Shown here piece by piece: positions 17,353 to 28,230 of a stretch of DNA of 39,747 bases. The DNA lies in assembly GCA_009746045.1 (NCBI GenBank), contig RPFO01001397.1, forward strand, positions 1 through 39,747, given 5' to 3'. A program made the translations under genes and the position numbers. This DNA is from Mesostigma viride. Lineage: Eukaryota > Streptophyta > Mesostigmatophyceae > Mesostigmatales > Mesostigmataceae. A model generated the notes under the pieces. That model was not told the origin of the DNA. It saw only the letters and a program-made list of their open reading frames with translations, and did no database searches. Every line of letters starts with the position of its first letter. Positions within the stretch are counted from its first letter, which is position 1.

Positions 17353-19017
17353 ATGGCTACCAAGGAAGCGTGCTACAAGCAATTCCGGGCAACAAGCAAG
17401 TCCATCACAACGTTTGATGGGCGGTCTCTGAGGAAATGGGAAGAAATCAAGGCTGTGTTGAAGGCCTTAGCATCGGCCTATTGTGACCTGGTCAAGGTCC
17501 TAACTGGAGAGGAGGATTCGCTAAAGGAGGTCAAGACTGCGCTGCTGGAGGCGGAGGAGCTACTGCACGGAAGGCGTTCTGCTCAAGCAAATAAGGAGGG
17601 CTCCCCTAACGGCCAGGTTTTCCACACTACTACGAAGAAAAGTGGAGGAAAGAGGCGGTGCAATTACTGCAAGAAGGCCGGGCACGTGGACACCCAGTGC
17701 TGGGAGAAGCATCCGGAGCTGAAGCAAGAACGCAAGAACAAGGCAACGCGACGGAACCAAGCGAGAAAGGAGCACTCACCAGGTGCCAGCGAGGCGCGTA
17801 TCACCGAGGAGGCTGCGGAGCGGTCCGGCTTCGTCTTCGCCACCATCGCCGAGTCGCCATCGCCGTCGGATGCTGCTGCACTCACGCAGTATGAAAAGAA
17901 AGCACCGACCAGCTGGGTGCTGGATTCCGCAGCGAGCTGTCACATGACGCCATGCCCGTCGGATTTCGTGTGCCTGCACCCTCACAACAGGGAAATCGCC
18001 GGCTCAGGCGGCCAACTGAAGGCGACAGCCATCGGGACTGTCAAACTGAAGCTGCCGGGTCAGGACGCGGACGTGCACCTCCAAAACGCGCTGCTCGTTC
18101 CCAGGCTGAGCACCCGACTTCTATCAGTCGGCCAGCTCGTCAAGGATGGCCACAAGGTCGACCTCGCCCAGCGGGTTGCTGTGCTGGACAGCAGGCACTG
18201 CAGCATCGGGACGAGGAACAACACCTACTTTTTGCCCGCGCACGGTGCGGACGCAGCGATGGACGCCATCCCAGAGCTGAAATCGTCGGCGACGAGCTTC
18301 AAGAACGACGCTGCCTGTCAAGGGCAGAAAATGGCGAGCAGCGAGCGCAGCATCTCACGTGCCTCGGGACACGCGGCGGAGTGGCTGGCCGTGGGCCTAA
18401 CGGCCATACTGGCCATGCTTGCCCGTGTATGCGGGATCGGGGGCGGCCTACTGGGCATTACTCGCACACTGCGTGGCTTTTTATACTCTGCGCCGGCCCA
18501 GTGGAAGTTCACGCCAATTCGAGAAGTTTCCAGCGCAATGGAGAAGTCCGTGTCAGACGCTGAAGTACTTCCAGAAACTGCGGTCCAGAACAGCCCAGTG
18601 CAGGCGGAGCGCGTTGTCGCCGCCAGCATACCAGGTGATACTGGTGCTAGTAACCAAAGTCCGGCGACCAGACCAAAGGCGCGGCGCTCGAACGCTGCCA
18701 GCCTAACTGAGGGGGAACAAATTCGTGACGCGAGGGCGAAATCGACCAAGCTACAAAATTTTTCCAAGTCCTGGACTGCCAAGTCCGGTGCTGGCGCGAG
18801 GCCTCGAGCGAGCCGACCACGTCGTGGACAGCGACCTGTCAGCCAAAGTGCGGTCAAGCACCAACGGTCAAGTCGACTGCAAAATGCTGCCAAGGCATCA
18901 CGTCGGTCAGTTGACGGTGTTCGGCCAGGCCATGGCATTTGCAATTGCGCTAGCTGCAACGACCCTTGGAAATTGTCGCCCAGGATGCACAGACCCCACT
19001 TCTCAAGGTTGCCCTAA
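17353..19017 (+). CDS. Gag-protease-like protein of non-autonomous copia-derived element, 554 aa
   Basis: ATG at 17353 in ACCATGG context is chosen over the upstream in-frame TTG. A short helical gag-like region (about 1-90) is followed by a CCHC zinc knuckle CNYCKKAGHVDTQC (about 104-117). A copia-type aspartic protease region follows, with WVLDSAASCHMTP (catalytic Asp, near 195) and downstream NALLVPRLSTRLLSVGQL. A hydrophobic segment lies at about 340-375 (WLAVGLTAILAML, then GIGGGLLGI), which could span a membrane. The C-terminal 150 residues are basic and low-complexity. Integrase, RT and RNase H are absent. The product likely packages the element RNA; enzymes must come from another element. 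It is nearly identical to the copy at 31524-33188, so the frame has been kept or is very young. Confidence 0.75.
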   Translation: MATKEACYKQFRATSKSITTFDGRSLRKWEEIKAVLKALASAYCDLVKVLTGEEDSLKEVKTALLEAEELLHGRRSAQANKEGSPNGQVFHTTTKKSGGKRRCNYCKKAGHVDTQCWEKHPELKQERKNKATRRNQARKEHSPGASEARITEEAAERSGFVFATIAESPSPSDAAALTQYEKKAPTSWVLDSAASCHMTPCPSDFVCLHPHNREIAGSGGQLKATAIGTVKLKLPGQDADVHLQNALLVPRLSTRLLSVGQLVKDGHKVDLAQRVAVLDSRHCSIGTRNNTYFLPAHGADAAMDAIPELKSSATSFKNDAACQGQKMASSERSISRASGHAAEWLAVGLTAILAMLARVCGIGGGLLGITRTLRGFLYSAPAQWKFTPIREVSSAMEKSVSDAEVLPETAVQNSPVQAERVVAASIPGDTGASNQSPATRPKARRSNAASLTEGEQIRDARAKSTKLQNFSKSWTAKSGAGARPRASRPRRGQRPVSQSAVKHQRSSRLQNAAKASRRSVDGVRPGHGICNCASCNDPWKLSPRMHRPHFSRLP

Positions 19018-20150
19018 TGTTTTGTCTGTGGGAAATGAACTTGTATGTCGACTTTTGTGTCGTGTTTGCTGGAAATTGTGAGGCGCCGTAAGCCTGCGTT
19101 CTCTGTTTCTTTCTTTGTGTTCTTCCAGCAATTATGTGTTTATTTTGCCATGCGTTCAGTGGCGATGGCCCACGCATTTTGGTATTGTTCCCACGAGACG
19201 TTTTCTACGTACCTGGAGTGTATATCCAGAGTTTTTGCACGCTATTTGTGGCACTAGTTTGCGGCGTAGTGAAGCGCCGTTGTATCGTCGTCTACGACTT
19301 GTTTTCGTAAGTAAAGTGCCTGTGACGCGTGTGTTATTTTGTTTTGTGCTGAGAGCATTGCTTGTATGCAAATGCTAACGTCCTTTGTGTCGAATTTGGC
19401 TGTGCATTTCGGCATAGCCTGTAATGTCGGACGTAATGTTTACTCTCGGGCACTGATTTGTGAATCGTGACCAAGTAATCGTTACTTGTGTTCGCCTTTG
19501 TGGCGGTAATGTTTTGCACGTCCTGTTTTCTTTGCTATGAAGCGCGTTTATCTGTTATGGCCACTGTGTATTGTGTTGAAGGTTGTATTGCACCTTGTTT
19601 GTGTGGCATTTGTTGCCAATATGTTTGTTTGCTCACCCCGTTTATTTGGCGTAAAACGTGATGTTGGTGTCATTAATTTTGTGAGATGGCGTATGTTATG
19701 TTGCTCCGTGTGTGTACAGCACGTATTGTTGCCGTTACCCTACCTCTATACCGTTCGGGTTAGCTCATAGGGACTTTCTTTGTTGGCATGTGTTGCCGTA
19801 TTGTATGTGTGGGACTGTGTGGCCCTATTGTGTCCATGGGCAGCCGCTTTGAGTGAGGGGGGAATGTAGCATCTAGAGCACTTTTTCCAACTGAGGGTTG
19901 GGTATCAGCCATCCAGGATGGGCAGCTAGTGCGTTGCTGCTATGGCAGGACACTCATTCGCGTTGCCGGGGGGGGACGGATCAGTGGCGGTAGTGCGGCT
20001 CATGACCGCATGTTGGAGCTTCAAGCATTTCACGAGGACGGCATCTTCATTTTCAGTTGCACTATGCTAGCAACTGGACGGCATGCTACGAGCATGTGGT
20101 TAAGGGGGGTGTTGAGATTCCACCTACCCAGTCATCTTTTGCTTTGTGCC
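19018..20150 (+). other. Non-coding interior of gag-only element, copy 1
   Basis: About 1.1 kb between the stop codon and the polypurine tract, rich in TGTGT and GTTTG sequence, with no convincing ORF. Near the end, CATGTGGTTAAGGGGGGTGTT (20092 on) duplicates the polypurine-tract region at 20151. A section of about 125 bases near 19935-20060 is missing from copy 2, apparently by deletion between short GTTGC repeats. Confidence 0.6.
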
Positions 20151-20159
20151 CATGTGGCT

Positions 20160-20167
20160 AAGGGGGG
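20160..20167 (+). other. Polypurine tract
   Basis: AAGGGGGG directly before the 3' LTR (TGTTAGGG). A second AAGGGGGG TGTTGAG lies 58 bases upstream. Confidence 0.7.
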
Positions 20168-20975
20168 TGTTAGGGATATTATATCCACCTGGCCACAATA
20201 TATCCCAGCCTGATTTATTTCTTGTTGGATTTATTCCATATGGACTGGGAATTTGATAGCTTTGATAAGCTAGATGAATTGGGCTCAATGAGCTGATCAA
20301 TATTCATGTGTCATAGTCCTATACCTGGACATGGATGACTTGTAACCTGAGTCAGCCTAGTAGCATCACGTATTTGATTGACAAGTGGTGCTATGGCCTA
20401 TTGGACAAGTGTTTGGTCCATGAGCTGACAAGTGTTGGCAGCTCATGATGACACATGTTATCACTTACATGATGACAAGTGGGTAGACTCATTGCATGAC
20501 ACTTGTCACTCCAAGGAGAAGAGATGTGTCACTTTATTAATCATGTTATGTGGCACATTATTACGTAGACACTTGGCATCTAGCTATTATGCCAGCTCAT
20601 TGGATCATGTCTAGAATGTTCTAGGAATGTTCTAAGAATATGCCAGGAATATTCCTGGAATATACTGAGAATATGCTGGGAATATGCTAGGATTATGCTA
20701 GGATGTTTCTACAAGCTTCTGTGATGATGTCATTGCTGATGTCATCCTTCCTAGCCTAAAAGGTATAAAAGGAAACTGCCCCCTAAGGGCAGGTACCTCC
20801 ATTCAACCTCCATTCAAGCTCTTCTCCGACTATTATATTCTAATAAAGCCATTTATTCTTCCACGTAAATTGTCTTCAACCTCTCTTTCTTTCAGCACCT
20901 GCAAGGTGTGTGGGTAGCAAGGCCAAGCACAAGGCATTGTGTAAAACCCATTAGTTTCCTCTCCCAATCCAAACA
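20168..20975 (+). repeat. 3' LTR of gag-only element, copy 1
   Basis: Same length as the 5' LTR (808 bp). Differences seen by eye: CATGTGTCATAG against CATGTGCCATAG and ATACCTGG against ATACTTGG. Followed by the ATAAC target duplication. Confidence 0.9.
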
Positions 20976-20980
20976 ATAAC

Positions 20981-21183
20981 TTCAACAGATAGTCGACTTG
21001 GATATAACTTGTCTGTTGTGTCTAACAAGGGTGGGGACTCATTCCCTTAACTGTTGAAGATCCATCTTCATTGCTTCTCTGGACGTGAAGTTATCTGTCG
21101 CGACTCCAACCCAGGTATAAAGATCTTTTCACGCTAATGTTGATACTGAGGCTGTTGCAAACACAACATTTTTAGTCGTTACA
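20981..21183 (+). repeat. Gypsy 5' LTR, second part
   Basis: Continues the interrupted LTR after the target duplication and ends GTTACA, followed by T and the primer-binding site TGGTATCGGAGG at 21185-21196. Confidence 0.6.
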
Positions 21184-21402
21184 TTGGTATCGGAGGTTTC
21201 TACCTAGGTGTTGGTTGTCTTGACAGTATTAGTTCACGATTAACAATGGAATTCTTGCCAGACCCAGAGAGGGTACGTTATGCTGTGTATTCGGACAGTT
21301 CTTAAGAGTGTGACTCATCCTTATGTGACAGTCTTGCTCTGAGAACTGCCTTGAGCCCATAAGTCTCTAACGTTCCCCAGTCCGGCATGCGCGACCCATG
21401 GA

Positions 21403-22083
21403 GTGATGAGTAACCCGGAGACACAACCACCGTTATCAAGTAAGAGAGTTGAAGATGCAACCACATCTTTAGCAGCTCAACGGACGACCGGTGATGAAAG
21501 GGTTTCATCATCTACTCCCAGACGTCAACTATTTGGAGATACCACCTTAATGTCTGCTTCCCGCAGATATTCGCTGTCGGTCGGCCCAAAGTTCTCCATC
21601 TTGCCCCTCGGTGTGCAACCAGGCGAGCCCTCCCTGCGTGGCATTGGTAGAGGTGGACCACGGTTTCCAACGTGGAGACACGCGTTCGCCAGCACCCGAA
21701 TACGGTTCGGCTATTCGTTTTGGCTACAACACGGTGCCGGGGCGAGACGGCACTCGGCTAGCGGCTGACGAGCTGACAGCGGAGAAAATTCGATTACAAC
21801 ATGAACGTGAGGAAGCTGCGAGAGCTAGAAGTGTGGCGGAAGCGCTGGAGAAGAGTGTGGGTAGGACTATTGCGCGTGTGCAGCAACTTGAGTCGCAAGG
21901 GCAGGCGGGCGATGGAGAGTCTGTTTTCGTGGATCAACCGTCTCCAACACTGGGTATACGAAGGGTATATGCGGTTGACGCTCCTTTTGTTGATGAAGGG
22001 ACAGATGCACAGGGGCATGAGCCTCCACGGCTCTCGGTGGCTGCGACAATGCCGAGAGTCAGAATGCACCACACGCCCCAGTG
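21403..22083 (+). pseudogene. Gypsy gag N-terminal region, frame-broken
   Basis: ATG near 21406 opens a Ser/Thr-rich frame. It becomes unlike protein after about 21660, where another frame (21611-22084) gives RSPAPEYGSAIRFGYN and then a helical Glu/Arg-rich stretch (KIRLQHEREEAARARSVAEAL). This is consistent with one gag N-terminus carrying an indel. It leads into the gag core at 22084 through another frame change. Confidence 0.5.
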
Positions 22084-23149
22084 ATGGAGCTCACGTCTTT
22101 GTATCCTCGTACTGTTCCTTTTCCCAAGGTGGAGTCGGTAGACAAGCTATCGCTGACCAACCTTACCCATCGCAGCTTCGACCATTTCTCCACCAAGTTT
22201 CAGGATGTCTTCGCTATCCACTTCGCCAACTACGGGCCCAAGGCAGAGGAACGTCTCACGATGGACATCCAGAAGAGAATGGTTAGGCAGCGGATGAGCG
22301 ACAGTGCCAGCGACCGTTTTGATGAGTTTTTGCGTTCTGTGGCTGGACGTGCGTGTACCGACCTCCCCTCTCTCCTATTGGGCTTTCGCCGGTTTCTGTT
22401 ACCCCAGGATCAGCTTCGCATGGATCGGGACGCACTGGCTAACTGTACGCAGGCTGGTTTGACGCTGCCACAGTTCGTGGAGCAATTCACCAACCTTAGA
22501 GCCAAGATTCCCCAATGCTCTGACGCAGAGGCGCTTCACAGACTACTGCATGGCATGGCTCCACACGTGCGACTGGATGTGGACAAGCACTTCTCCCAGT
22601 TCGACTACGTGGACTGGCAATGGGACAAGGTGTTGTCTTATGTGCTCACCCTCTGTCGTGTGCCTGCTTTTTCTGTCAAGTGGGAGCCTGTGGCCACGCC
22701 AGTGCCACCCATCAAGAAGTCCCTGAACCAGCTGGATGACCTCCTGGGGAGCTCAATGCTTGGATCCCACCCAGGGTAACTGTTTTATCTGCAACCAGCC
22801 AGGTCACTTTGCACGGGACTGCCCTAGACGGGACCAGTTTCCCCCTGCCACGAGAGGACCTTTTGGCGCCCTGCCATCTCCCAGGCCACCCAGCCTTCCT
22901 CCTGGCGTTCCTGCTGGCGATCACCGGATGCAGCCAGGGTTCCAGCCCAACTTCCAGCCCTCTGGGAGGTTCCAGTCCCGCGCTCGGCCCTTCAGCAGAC
23001 AGGATAAGCGTAGGATGGTGAACGCTCTCATGCAGCTGCTGGCAGATGAGGAGGATGGGGGGGACGAGGATGAGCCTCCAGCACCACCTGAGCAGCTTCC
23101 ACCATCAGGCAGTGGAGCACTCCCAGACCCACCTGAGTCAAAAAACTAG
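22084..23149 (+). pseudogene. Gypsy gag core and nucleocapsid, frame-broken
   Basis: The first part (22084-22779) resembles the retrotransposon gag core: helices around RMVRQRMSDSASDRFDEFLRS, a FVEQFTNLRAKIP segment and HRLLHGMAP. The frame then changes near 22750, and the continuation (to 23149) holds the CCHC knuckle CFICNQPGHFARDC at about 22788-22829, a Pro-rich linker and an acidic tail. A stop at 23147-23149 separates gag from pol. Confidence 0.75.
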
Positions 23150-23175
23150 TTGGGTCCCCAGGTCATCCTTCTGTC

Positions 23176-23793
23176 ATGGCCAGGTCTGACCTGCCTGCTG
23201 TTGACGTTAGGCCAGTGAACACTGTGGGTGCTTCTGACCCTGCTGTCCCTGTGGGTCCTCCTGTACCAGGTCACTTACTCAAGTTTCAGGCTAGGCTCCT
23301 CAACGTGCCAGTTCCCTTGGCTCAGCCAGCTTGCTTGTTTATGATTGATTCTGGTGCTGGCAGTAATTATATTGCTGCATCCTTGGTGCAGGAGTTGAAG
23401 TTGCCTGTGTTGGCCCACCCCACACCTGTCATGGTGCAGTATTCTGATGGCAGGAGAAGCTGCTCACCTGGCTATGTGCAGCTCATCTTCCAAGTTTGTT
23501 CATCCCAGACTTTGGAAGTGACAGCAGATGTCATTCCCCTCACGGCAGCAGATGTGATTTTGGGGATCCCATGGTTGTCTGACACCAATCCTGCTATTTC
23601 TTGGCCTGACAGGGTGGTCCAGTTCAAGGATGGGACAGTGTGGGATGCTACCTGTGTGTTGCCAGGGGGGAGAAGAACAGCCACTGAGTGCTGTTCCACA
23701 CAGACAGCTGTCAATGATGGCAAGGGAGGGGAAGCAGGTGCGAAAGGGTGGATCAAGAGCCGACTTTGGAGGAGAAACGGGCTGCCCTACTGA
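23176..23793 (+). pseudogene. Gypsy aspartic protease region
   Basis: Contains the retropepsin active site FMIDSGAGSNY (Asp near residue 60) and ADVILGIPWL, the usual strand with the ILG core. It runs into frame trouble near 23750, where RT sequence continues in another frame. It would mature the gypsy polyprotein, but here it is part of a broken pol gene. Confidence 0.8.
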
Positions 23794-24590
23794 AGCATGT
23801 GTGGTCTGCCAAGCATACTCTGTCTTATTTGGCCACCTATCCAGTGGAACACATCTTTTTCCTGCATTTGGTGCCTAATGAACCTGAGTCTGCTAGTGGT
23901 CATTCTGTCAATGCTGTCAGTTCTACTGTCACCACTGAGCAACAACAGCAGCATGATGCCTTGTTGGACAGGTATGGAGCCATCTTTGAGGACAAGATGC
24001 CCCAGTATCCTCCTGAGGGACCCATCACACATGTCATCAAGTTGGTAGAGGGTGCTCGTCCTCCTTTTGTGCCTATGTACAGGATGGGCCCTGCAGAGAT
24101 GGCAGAGCTGAAGACCATACTTATTGGCCTGTTGGAGGCTGGTCTGATCCTCCCAGCTAACAGTCCTTTCAGTTCTGGGTGTTTGCTTGTACCCAAGCAT
24201 GATGGGGGGTGGAGGTTGTGCATTGACCTGAGGGGACTGAACAAGGTGACTGTCAAGTCCAGGTACCCTCTGCCCAGAATTGATGAGTTGCTGGAGAGGA
24301 CTGCAGGAGCTGCCTTCTTTACCAAGTTTGACCTCAGGCATGCTTTCTGGCAGATCAGGGTGGCTACTGAGGACATCCCCAAGACGGCCTTTTCTACCCC
24401 ATGGGGACAGTTCCAGTGGACAGTAATGCCCATGGGTGCCTCTAACAGTCCTGCCACTATGCAGATGTTTGTCAATGCCATCTTTGGCCACCTGACTGGA
24501 AATGCCCTGCCCCAGATCTCACCTGACCTTCGCAACCCCAGGTTCAAGACATTGCCCACTTGTGTGACACTACCAGGGTGGTCTTCAGGA
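23748..24590 (+). pseudogene. Gypsy reverse transcriptase, N-terminal half
   Basis: Shows RT motifs in order: LLEAGLILPANSPFSSGCLLVPKHDGGWRLCIDLRGLN, PLPRIDELL, KFDLRHAFWQI (first catalytic Asp) and FQWTVMPMGASNSPATMQ. After MFVNAIFGHL the reading goes off; the catalytic YLDD lies in another frame from about 24560. An insertion or rearrangement of about 80-100 bases appears to separate the two halves. Confidence 0.85.
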
Positions 24591-26161
24591 CTTGTGTGGT
24601 CGTCTACCTGGACGACATTCTGGTACACTCTCGTACCTTCAGGGAGCATCTGGAGAACGTGGAGGAGGTCCTTAAGGTGATCCATCAGTATCATCTGTCG
24701 GTGAAGAGGTCCAAGGTGGAGTGGGGCCAAGAGGTGAAGTTTCTGGGCTACCAGCTGAGCGCTGCAGGTATGACTCCTGAGGCCAGCAAGGTCTCTGCTG
24801 TTTTGGAGTGGCCTGTGTTGAAGTCAGCTCATGATGTCAGATCCTTTCTGGGCCTGGTGGGCTGGTACCGACGGTTCATCCCTGACATGGCGGCCATCTC
24901 TGGTCCCCTGTTAGCCCTGCTCAAGAAGGATGTTCCCTTTGAGTGGACTGCAGCATGCCAGCAAGCTTTTGATGTGTTGAAGCAGAAGCTTACCACTGCT
25001 CCCTTGTTGGTGGGCCCCAACCCAGACTTGCCATACCAGGTTAGGTCTGATGCCTCACAGGGTGCTATTGGTGCAGTACTAATGCAAGATCATGGCAAGG
25101 GCCCTCAACCAGTGGAATACATGTCCAGGAGTATGACGTCTGCAGAACGTAACTACCCTGTTCATGAGCAGGAGCTGCTGGGATTGGTGGTGGCCTGTCA
25201 CAAGTGGGAACACCTACTGAAGGGGGCTCAGTTTTCTGTGGCCAGCAGCGCCAAGGATGGACAGGGCAACGAGTCTATTACCCTGATGACTGACCACAGG
25301 CCCTTGGTACATGTGTTGGAACAGACCCGGATGAGTAAGAGGATGGCTGGATGGATGGAGTTCCTGGGGGGGTTTGGACCTTTCTCTGTGAGGTACATTC
25401 CTGGTACGCAGAATGTGGTGCCTGACGCCCTGTCCAGGAGGAGGGATTTGATGGGAAGTTTTCATGAGGACTTGGACATCTGTGCTGCCCTGATTTCTGT
25501 GGTAGAGTGTGGAGCCTTGACTAGAGCTCAGGCCAACAACCAGAAGGTTTCTCAACTGTTGACACCACCTGTAGGGAATAACGGTGGTCCCGTGATGCTC
25601 ATCGACCAGGGCTCTGTCCCAGAGTTGACAGGCGTCCAGGAGGGTGTCCAGTCACTGTCTGACAGTCTTAGGAGAAGTCCTGAAGGTGTGGTGCCCACTC
25701 CCACAGTGCAGCCAGGTGAGGGAGACCCTGCTAGGCGCAGCAGAGGTAGGCCCAGGAAGTGGGTCATGGACCCTGTGTTGGTAGGCCGGTCCAAGGTGTT
25801 GGCCTCTCAGGTGATGGCAAGGTCAAAAGGGCCTATAGCTACTACTGTCTCATCCAAGCAGTTGGTGGCTAGCCCTGGGCAGGAAGAGGAGATGCAGATG
25901 CAGCCCCTGGGACCTGACAAGGACCTGGTGTTGCCTAATCCTTTAAATATTTCCCTGCTGGACGTCATCAAGGCCTTCACCAAGACGGAGGACATGGCTA
26001 CTGCAGCTATCCAGAGGGGCAACTTTGGCAATAGACCTGTAGAATACTGGGAGGGCGTTCTGTATGTTCACACTCATGATGCAGAGCACACGGTGACTAG
26101 AAAGTGTATGTGCCTGAGATGGCCATTCCCACAGTGTTACATTGTTTCCATGACGATGTGA
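24560..26161 (+). pseudogene. Gypsy RT C-terminal half, RNase H and tether with AT-hook
   Basis: Begins near VVYLDDILVHS (catalytic DD, 24605-24616) and continues through VKFLGYQLS, FLGLVGWYRRFIPD and the RNase H region (RSDASQGAIGAVLMQ, NYPVHEQELLGLV, LMTDHRPL). A linker of about 200 residues then carries an AT-hook RRSRGRPRK (near 25737-25760), unusual at this place. The last residues drift out of frame as integrase starts near 26104. Confidence 0.85.
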
Positions 26162-27156
26162 CTGCGTGTCATCCTGGTTATGCTAAGCTACTTCATGAGG
26201 TGCAGCAGAGGTTTTGGTGGCCTGGCCTTTATCAGGATGTTAAGGCCTACGTGGATTCTTGTGACTCCTGCCAGAGAAATAAGGTCAGGAACCAAGCCAC
26301 GCCCATCTTTCCCATGGCTATGCCCATTCCCCTGCGCCCTTGGATCAGTGTGACTATGGATTTTATCTGTGGTCTCCCATGTCAGATGGTGGCAATGACA
26401 GGATCCTTGTGGTCATGGACAGACTTTCCAGGATGTGCCATCTGATTCCTTGCAACTCATCTCACCGCTGCACAGTGTGTGGATTTGTTTATGAAGGAGA
26501 TCTACCGTCTGCACGGCATGCCTAGAGTGATCATCACTGATCAGGACCCCCTTTGGTTGTCAGGGTTTTGGAAGTCATTCTTTGACATCCTAGACACTAA
26601 GCTGGCCTTCGGTGTGGCATACAGGTGTGCCAGTACTGGGGCGGTGGAGAGGATGAACAGAATTGTCAGGGAGTGTCAAAAGCACTATTGTACCCACGAC
26701 AACAAGGACTGGGACAAGAAGCTACCTTTCATAGAGTTCGCAATCAACAACTCTCCTCTGGCTCCTCACCAGATGTCCCCCTTTGTGATCTGCAATGGCC
26801 AGTGTCCCTTGACACCATTCGACTTGGAACTGCCTGACAGAGACGCTGAAGGCCCTTTCCAGCGACGTCTTGGTTCAGTCCAGCAGTTGTTGGCTTCCTT
26901 CCAGGAGGCTCACAGCATCGTGGCTACCCAGATGTTGAGGACACAGGACAAGTACCTGACTAACGCCTGGCAGCAGACGGTGGCCAGTCATTCCTTTGTA
27001 GTTCCTGGGGACTTGGTGCTGTTGGAAGCCAACAGAGTGCTGCCTGAGAAGGAGCAGTGCAGGAAACTGCAACCACTCTGGTTGGGTCCTTACCCAGTGT
27101 TGGCAACCTTCCACTATGGTACAGTGGTCCAGGGAAGGCCCACACTAAATCACTAA
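26104..27156 (+). pseudogene. Gypsy integrase, broken and C-terminally truncated
   Basis: An HHCC zinc domain is visible (HCFHDDVTACHPGYAKLLHE, then CDSCQRNK). The core has VTMDFICGLP, then a short section in another frame (LVVMDRLSRMCHLIP, about 26400-26460), then back in frame IITDQDPLW and GAVERMNRIV for the second Asp and the Glu. The C-terminus reaches LWLGPYPVLATFHYG, part of the GPY/F module, then ends. Two compensating indels and the missing 3' end make it non-functional. Confidence 0.8.
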
Positions 27157-28230
27157 TCGAAAATTACTTGGGAAATGTTGTCTCGGGCTGATGGACATGT
27201 GTGCCCCTCAATTGCGGAGTTAAATTGGATGTATAATTGAATGAAATACATTATTACATTCCATGCATCGATGCTCGAGTCATCGCGATATCTGAATATC
27301 TTACATAATTACAGACCCATCAATTGGAAGATCAGAAAGCTCCAGTGCATCTGCTCTACGACCGGACGTCTCAATCGTACGTAGTGCTTTCGAGTTATAA
27401 TTACCCTCAATGTATGTCTGGAAAATCCACGTGCAGGCAGTGTCAAATGCATGGTATATGAACTAGTTATGTACATGTCAAGATGATGACAGTCAAGCGA
27501 GGCCATACATGTTGACGGACAAGTGAGCCTGTAGACCTACGTCGATCCCCAGTTCCTCGATGTCGTGCGCAGCCCCGATATCATCAGATTTCCAATCCCC
27601 AACGGCCGTCGGCTCCGCAAAATCCACGTTCGCGATTAAACAGTGCAACCGCGAGGGCCGTTCTAACTTGTAATCCACCTATATAATGGGCTCCGTCTCG
27701 TCACCGTGCGTTCGCATCAACAGGACAGCCACGGGTGTCGCGACGTCTCGGACGCTGTGCACTACACGCATCATCTCGGTCATCGCAGCCGTCGAGCACG
27801 TCACAAGCATCAATTATTCTCTGGACGAATTCTCGTGACCGTGTTGATATTAATGTCTGCCAACTTCACGACTGTGAACAGCAGCCTCACGCACGTCCGG
27901 TCCATCCGACTCCGTCAGGCGGTGTTGCGAATGGCGTCCTGCGTGCAAAAACCAGTACATGAAGGACAATAATGTTAGCCCGTTAGACAGATTTGTCTGT
28001 GGTTCCGCTTACAGCAGTACTAATCACCCGTTACGCGGATTTCGGGCAAGTGGGTATCCTCCTACATTACATGTATCCAATTATGGACGGGAGATTTAAA
28101 ATGGGAAACAAGTATCAGCGAACCCAGAATCAAGGTATCCACGCAACGGTTTTGAAGAAACGGCTATGTACATATAGACACAATGAACTGAACAAAACTT
28201 TAGTAGCTCACTCGTCGTTCACTTGTTAGT

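Larger units (their letters stand above)
16462..20975 (+). mobile_element. Non-autonomous copia-derived LTR element (TR-GAG-like), copy 1
   Basis: Two 808-bp LTRs (16462-17269 and 20168-20975) with TG...CA ends differ at only about two bases that I could find, so the insertion is recent. Flanking 5-bp duplications ATAAC lie at 16457-16461 and 20976-20980. The primer-binding site TGGTATCGGAGG directly follows the first LTR, and a polypurine tract AAGGGGGG directly precedes the second. The 2.9-kb interior encodes one gag-protease-like protein, with no integrase or RT. This matches the layout of terminal-repeat retrotransposons with only a GAG-type gene, which depend on an autonomous relative. 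Confidence 0.9.
15962..27157 (+). mobile_element. Decayed Ty3/gypsy LTR retrotransposon, 3' end missing, with nested insertion
   Basis: A 5' LTR (15962-16461 plus 20981-21183, about 703 bp without the insert) has inverted ends TGTAAC and GTTACA. One base after it comes the primer-binding site TGGTATCGGAGG (21185-21196), complementary to a tRNA-iMet-type 3' end. Gag, protease, RT, RNase H and integrase follow in the gypsy order, with RNase H before integrase. Coding is split by several frame changes and one stop. The integrase ends within the GPY/F-like module at 27156, and no 3' LTR follows. The LTR is interrupted by a gag-only element at 16462-20975. Confidence 0.85.

Noticed and set aside
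23787-24730. Long minus-strand frames opposite gypsy RT
   Set aside because: Antisense to clear RT motifs; no promoter or domain of their own.
27158-27900. A 3' LTR for the gypsy element
   Set aside because: The sequence after 27157 shows no similarity to the split 5' LTR and no polypurine tract, so the element is treated as 3'-truncated.
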